Positions 62,257 to 64,000 of a stretch of DNA of 64,000 bases are shown in pieces; within the stretch, counting starts at the first letter, position 1; every line of letters starts with the position of its first letter. This DNA comes from Paenibacillus silagei. GTDB lineage: Bacteria; Bacillota; Bacilli; Paenibacillales; Paenibacillaceae. The notes below the pieces were generated by a model that was given only the letters and a program-made list of their open reading frames with translations, had not been told where the DNA came from and made no database searches. A program made the position numbers and the translations under genes. Location of the stretch: positions 62,001 to 126,000 of the forward strand of contig NZ_JAGGLV010000018.1 in assembly GCF_017874735.1 (NCBI RefSeq). Direction: 5' to 3'.

Positions 62257-62296
62257 TGAACGTATTATTATTAATCTCAAGGAGGCGGTCTCTATA

Positions 62297-63427
62297 ATGA
62301 ACACCCGAACATGGAAGCTGGCGATAGTTCCAGCCTTGTTAATGACACTTGCAGCTTGTAGCTCGAATCAGGCTAGTGCTCCGGCGGTTAGCCCCAGCCC
62401 ACAGCCAACAGCGGCTCCTGTAGAAGCTTCTGCCCAGCCTACGGAAGGGCCAAAGGTTACACCGGCACCTGCTGAAGCTGCTGGGGTAACGGTAGGGGAA
62501 AGTAAACAGTATGAGAAAATAGCAATTTCCGACTGGAAGGACGACAGAACCGTTGTCGTGTCCAAGCAGAACGATAAGCTGGGGCCGATCAGCTCAGGAG
62601 AGCTGAAGGGTTCCTATCCGCAGAGCCTGTATTTCTTCCATCCGGATACCGGCGAATACGAATTGATTGCAGAGAAGGCGAACATGATGCTGGGGGATGC
62701 CAAGCTGTCCGCCAATCAGTTATTTCTGCTCTATAGTGAATTCTCCCTGGGTGATCCAGTCTACAATGTAATGGACCTGGGGTCCAAGAAGACGTTCACC
62801 ATCAAGGGCGATGCCATTGCCGGAGCGATGGGGGCCGAGTGGGCGGATAAGGATACGGTAGTGGGTCCTGCATACAGCGGCGGTGCTTACACAGCGACGG
62901 CTACCTCAATGAAGATTGCCCCGGTGGAGGGACTGGGCGGGGAAGGTCTGATTGTTGTAAGACAAATCAAGGATAAGATCTATTACACCAGTAATTCGAA
63001 GGACTCACTGCATAGCTTGGACCTGAATACTAAGGTGAAGGCTGACTTGAATATTCCGGGTACCAGCAGCGTAATCCCTTCACCTGACGAAGAACAAATG
63101 CTGATCCTGCAATATAAGGAGACTACCCAGTCGCTGCTGCTCAGCGGCACAGACGGTAAGAATCCGCGGACCCTGGTGGAAGGCGCCGAGCTTGGGGCCG
63201 TCTCCTGGTCCCCGGATCAGCGGCTGATTGCCTATAGTGTAACTATTGAGGAGAACGGGACAACGAATAATACCTTATATGTCTACGATCTGTCTTCTGA
63301 CAAGTCCGTCCAGATTGCGGAGAGCAATGGAACGATGACCACCTCATGGAGCCCCTCGGGCAAGCAGCTTGCGTATACAGAGCGGGATGACAGCGGGAGC
63401 AGCAGCAGTATAGTCCAGTTAAAGTAG
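62297..63427 (+). CDS. Lipoprotein with TolB-like beta-propeller
   Basis: 376 residues. Signal and lipobox LAAC (Cys 21), then a Pro/Ala/Ser/Thr linker (about 25-68) and repeated propeller blades: YFFHPDTGEYELIAEKANMML, HSLDLNTKVKADLNIPGTSSVIPSPDEEQMLI, GAVSWSPDQRLIAYSV and MTTSWSPSGKQLAYTERD. The SPDxxxxAY motifs are those of TolB/WD40-like (PD40) repeats. It sits on the outer membrane face; ligand unknown. AAGGAGG precedes the ATG. Confidence 0.82.
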   Translation: MNTRTWKLAIVPALLMTLAACSSNQASAPAVSPSPQPTAAPVEASAQPTEGPKVTPAPAEAAGVTVGESKQYEKIAISDWKDDRTVVVSKQNDKLGPISSGELKGSYPQSLYFFHPDTGEYELIAEKANMMLGDAKLSANQLFLLYSEFSLGDPVYNVMDLGSKKTFTIKGDAIAGAMGAEWADKDTVVGPAYSGGAYTATATSMKIAPVEGLGGEGLIVVRQIKDKIYYTSNSKDSLHSLDLNTKVKADLNIPGTSSVIPSPDEEQMLILQYKETTQSLLLSGTDGKNPRTLVEGAELGAVSWSPDQRLIAYSVTIEENGTTNNTLYVYDLSSDKSVQIAESNGTMTTSWSPSGKQLAYTERDDSGSSSSIVQLK

Positions 63428-63460
63428 AACAACAACATGATGGCAATCTTTAAAATTCAA

Positions 63461-63505
63461 AAAAGCGGTCCGCACCGGTAAATCTACCGGATACGGACCG
63501 CTTTT
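63461..63505. terminator. Bidirectional terminator
   Basis: AAAAGCGGTCCG pairs with CGGACCGCTTTT, with an inner CCGGTAAATCTACCGG hairpin. It separates the convergent lipoprotein and oxidase genes and has T runs on both strands. Confidence 0.85.
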
Positions 63506-63552
63506 ATTATAGATTCCTAGAAGGAGCATAATGCTCCTCTGCTTCTTACATG

Positions 63553-63846
63553 CTAAGCATACCAGCCCCATACGAAGATGAACAGGGTGCCGAAGATGGT
63601 GACCAGAGCCACGAACATGGCGTATGCGATGTTGATATACAGTTCTTTTTTGGAATCGGCCGATTCTCCGATGTGCATGAACACAAACAGCTGCAAGGAG
63701 GCCTGGATTAGCGCTGTAACCAGCAGCACCACCATATTGGCACTGGAGGACAGGTCTCCGTAAATTACAATCAGTGCAGCGGCAGAGAGGACCAGAGAGG
63801 CTACATAACCCATCACATGCTTAATAGGGAATAGTTGCTTCATCAT
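63553..63846 (-). CDS. qoxD: Quinol/cytochrome oxidase subunit IV
   Basis: 97 residues with three membrane helices (about 12-30, 37-58, 72-95): HVMGYVASLVLSAAALIVIY, VVLLVTALIQASLQLFVFMHIGES and MFVALVTIFGTLFIFVWGWYA. This is the pattern of the small subunit IV (COX4_pro) of aa3/bo3-type quinol oxidases. It follows the subunit III gene by one base. The symbol follows the usual operon order; cytochrome c oxidase subunit IV is the alternative. Confidence 0.82.
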   Translation of the reverse strand: MMKQLFPIKHVMGYVASLVLSAAALIVIYGDLSSSANMVVLLVTALIQASLQLFVFMHIGESADSKKELYINIAYAMFVALVTIFGTLFIFVWGWYA

Positions 63847-63847
63847 G

Positions 63848-64000
63848 TCACATCAGTCCTTTCAGGTAGACGAAGCTGAAGATAAAGATCCAGACCACGT
63901 CTAAGAAGTGCCAGAACAAGGAGAAGATGAACGTTTTGTTGGCGGTAGCGGGAGTAATGCCGCGCTTCCACAGCTGAATCATAATGCCAATTCCCCACAG
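63848..64000 (-). CDS. qoxC: Quinol/cytochrome oxidase subunit III, C-terminal end (partial)
   Basis: The last 50 codons of a gene that continues beyond the window. The translation LWGIGIMIQLWKRGITPATA then NKTFIFSLFWHFLDVVWIFI and FSFVYLKGLM is the conserved end of heme-copper oxidase subunit III, with its HFLDVVWIF motif. It is the upstream neighbour of the subunit IV gene in the same operon. Confidence 0.88.
   Translation of the reverse strand: MWGIGIMIQLWKRGITPATANKTFIFSLFWHFLDVVWIFIFSFVYLKGLM

Overview
The window looks like a chromosomal segment of a spore-forming Gram-positive bacterium, most likely a Paenibacillus-type Firmicute. The basis is moderate GC content with strong AGGAGG-like ribosome sites, a GerA/GerB/GerC germinant-receptor operon, an S-layer-homology surface protein, many lipoproteins, GH42 beta-galactosidases next to sugar ABC transporters, a qox-type quinol oxidase and a YpsA-like protein. 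No rRNA, tRNA, phage, transposase or CRISPR array was seen.

Layout. 1-8972: carbohydrate uptake and use (ABC permeases and binding lipoprotein, two GH42 glycosidases, LysR and AraC regulators). 8997-12976: three-gene spore germinant receptor on the minus strand. 13206-21105: mixed housekeeping genes (YpsA-like, amidase, two envelope proteins, a two-component system, a YceI protein). 21210-27716: a 51-bp repeat array, a possible structured RNA, an oxidoreductase plus ADP-ribosylglycohydrolase pair, a methyltransferase, a nucleotidyltransferase, an aroB-like remnant and an MpsC-family protein. 27760-32643: a nitrate/sulfonate-type ABC importer with an isochorismatase-fold hydrolase and an MFS carrier. 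33541-51755: a large membrane-associated module. It contains a tubulin-like GTPase, a second protein that looks like a degenerate tubulin relative, two vWA membrane proteins, a TRAFAC/double-GTPase-type protein, a GAP1-N2-like protein with a C-terminal membrane anchor, and a divergent arm of three further membrane proteins, one of them only 50 residues long. 53135-60315: a cobalamin-riboswitch-led locus with an SLH-anchored, transcobalamin-like protein, a second DUF4430 lipoprotein and a complete ECF transporter (T, fused A-A', S). It reads as a surface-to-cytosol vitamin B12 capture and import system. 60465-64000: a chemoreceptor, a beta-propeller-like lipoprotein and the end of the qox operon.

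The structure that gene annotation does not explain is a shared 51-bp period in the intergenic DNA. Six dyad-symmetric elements of about 185 bp each carry two units 51 bp apart, then the same unit inverted twice, 50 or 51 bp apart (24619, 24890, 33165, 52332, 52786, 55892). Three direct-repeat arrays of unrelated sequence also use a 51-bp period (21210, 44691, 44921). A separate 39-bp array made of 13-bp sub-units lies at 51826-52190. These elements cluster in and around the tubulin/vWA/GTPase module and the B12 locus.

All family names come from motif recognition by eye; no search was run.
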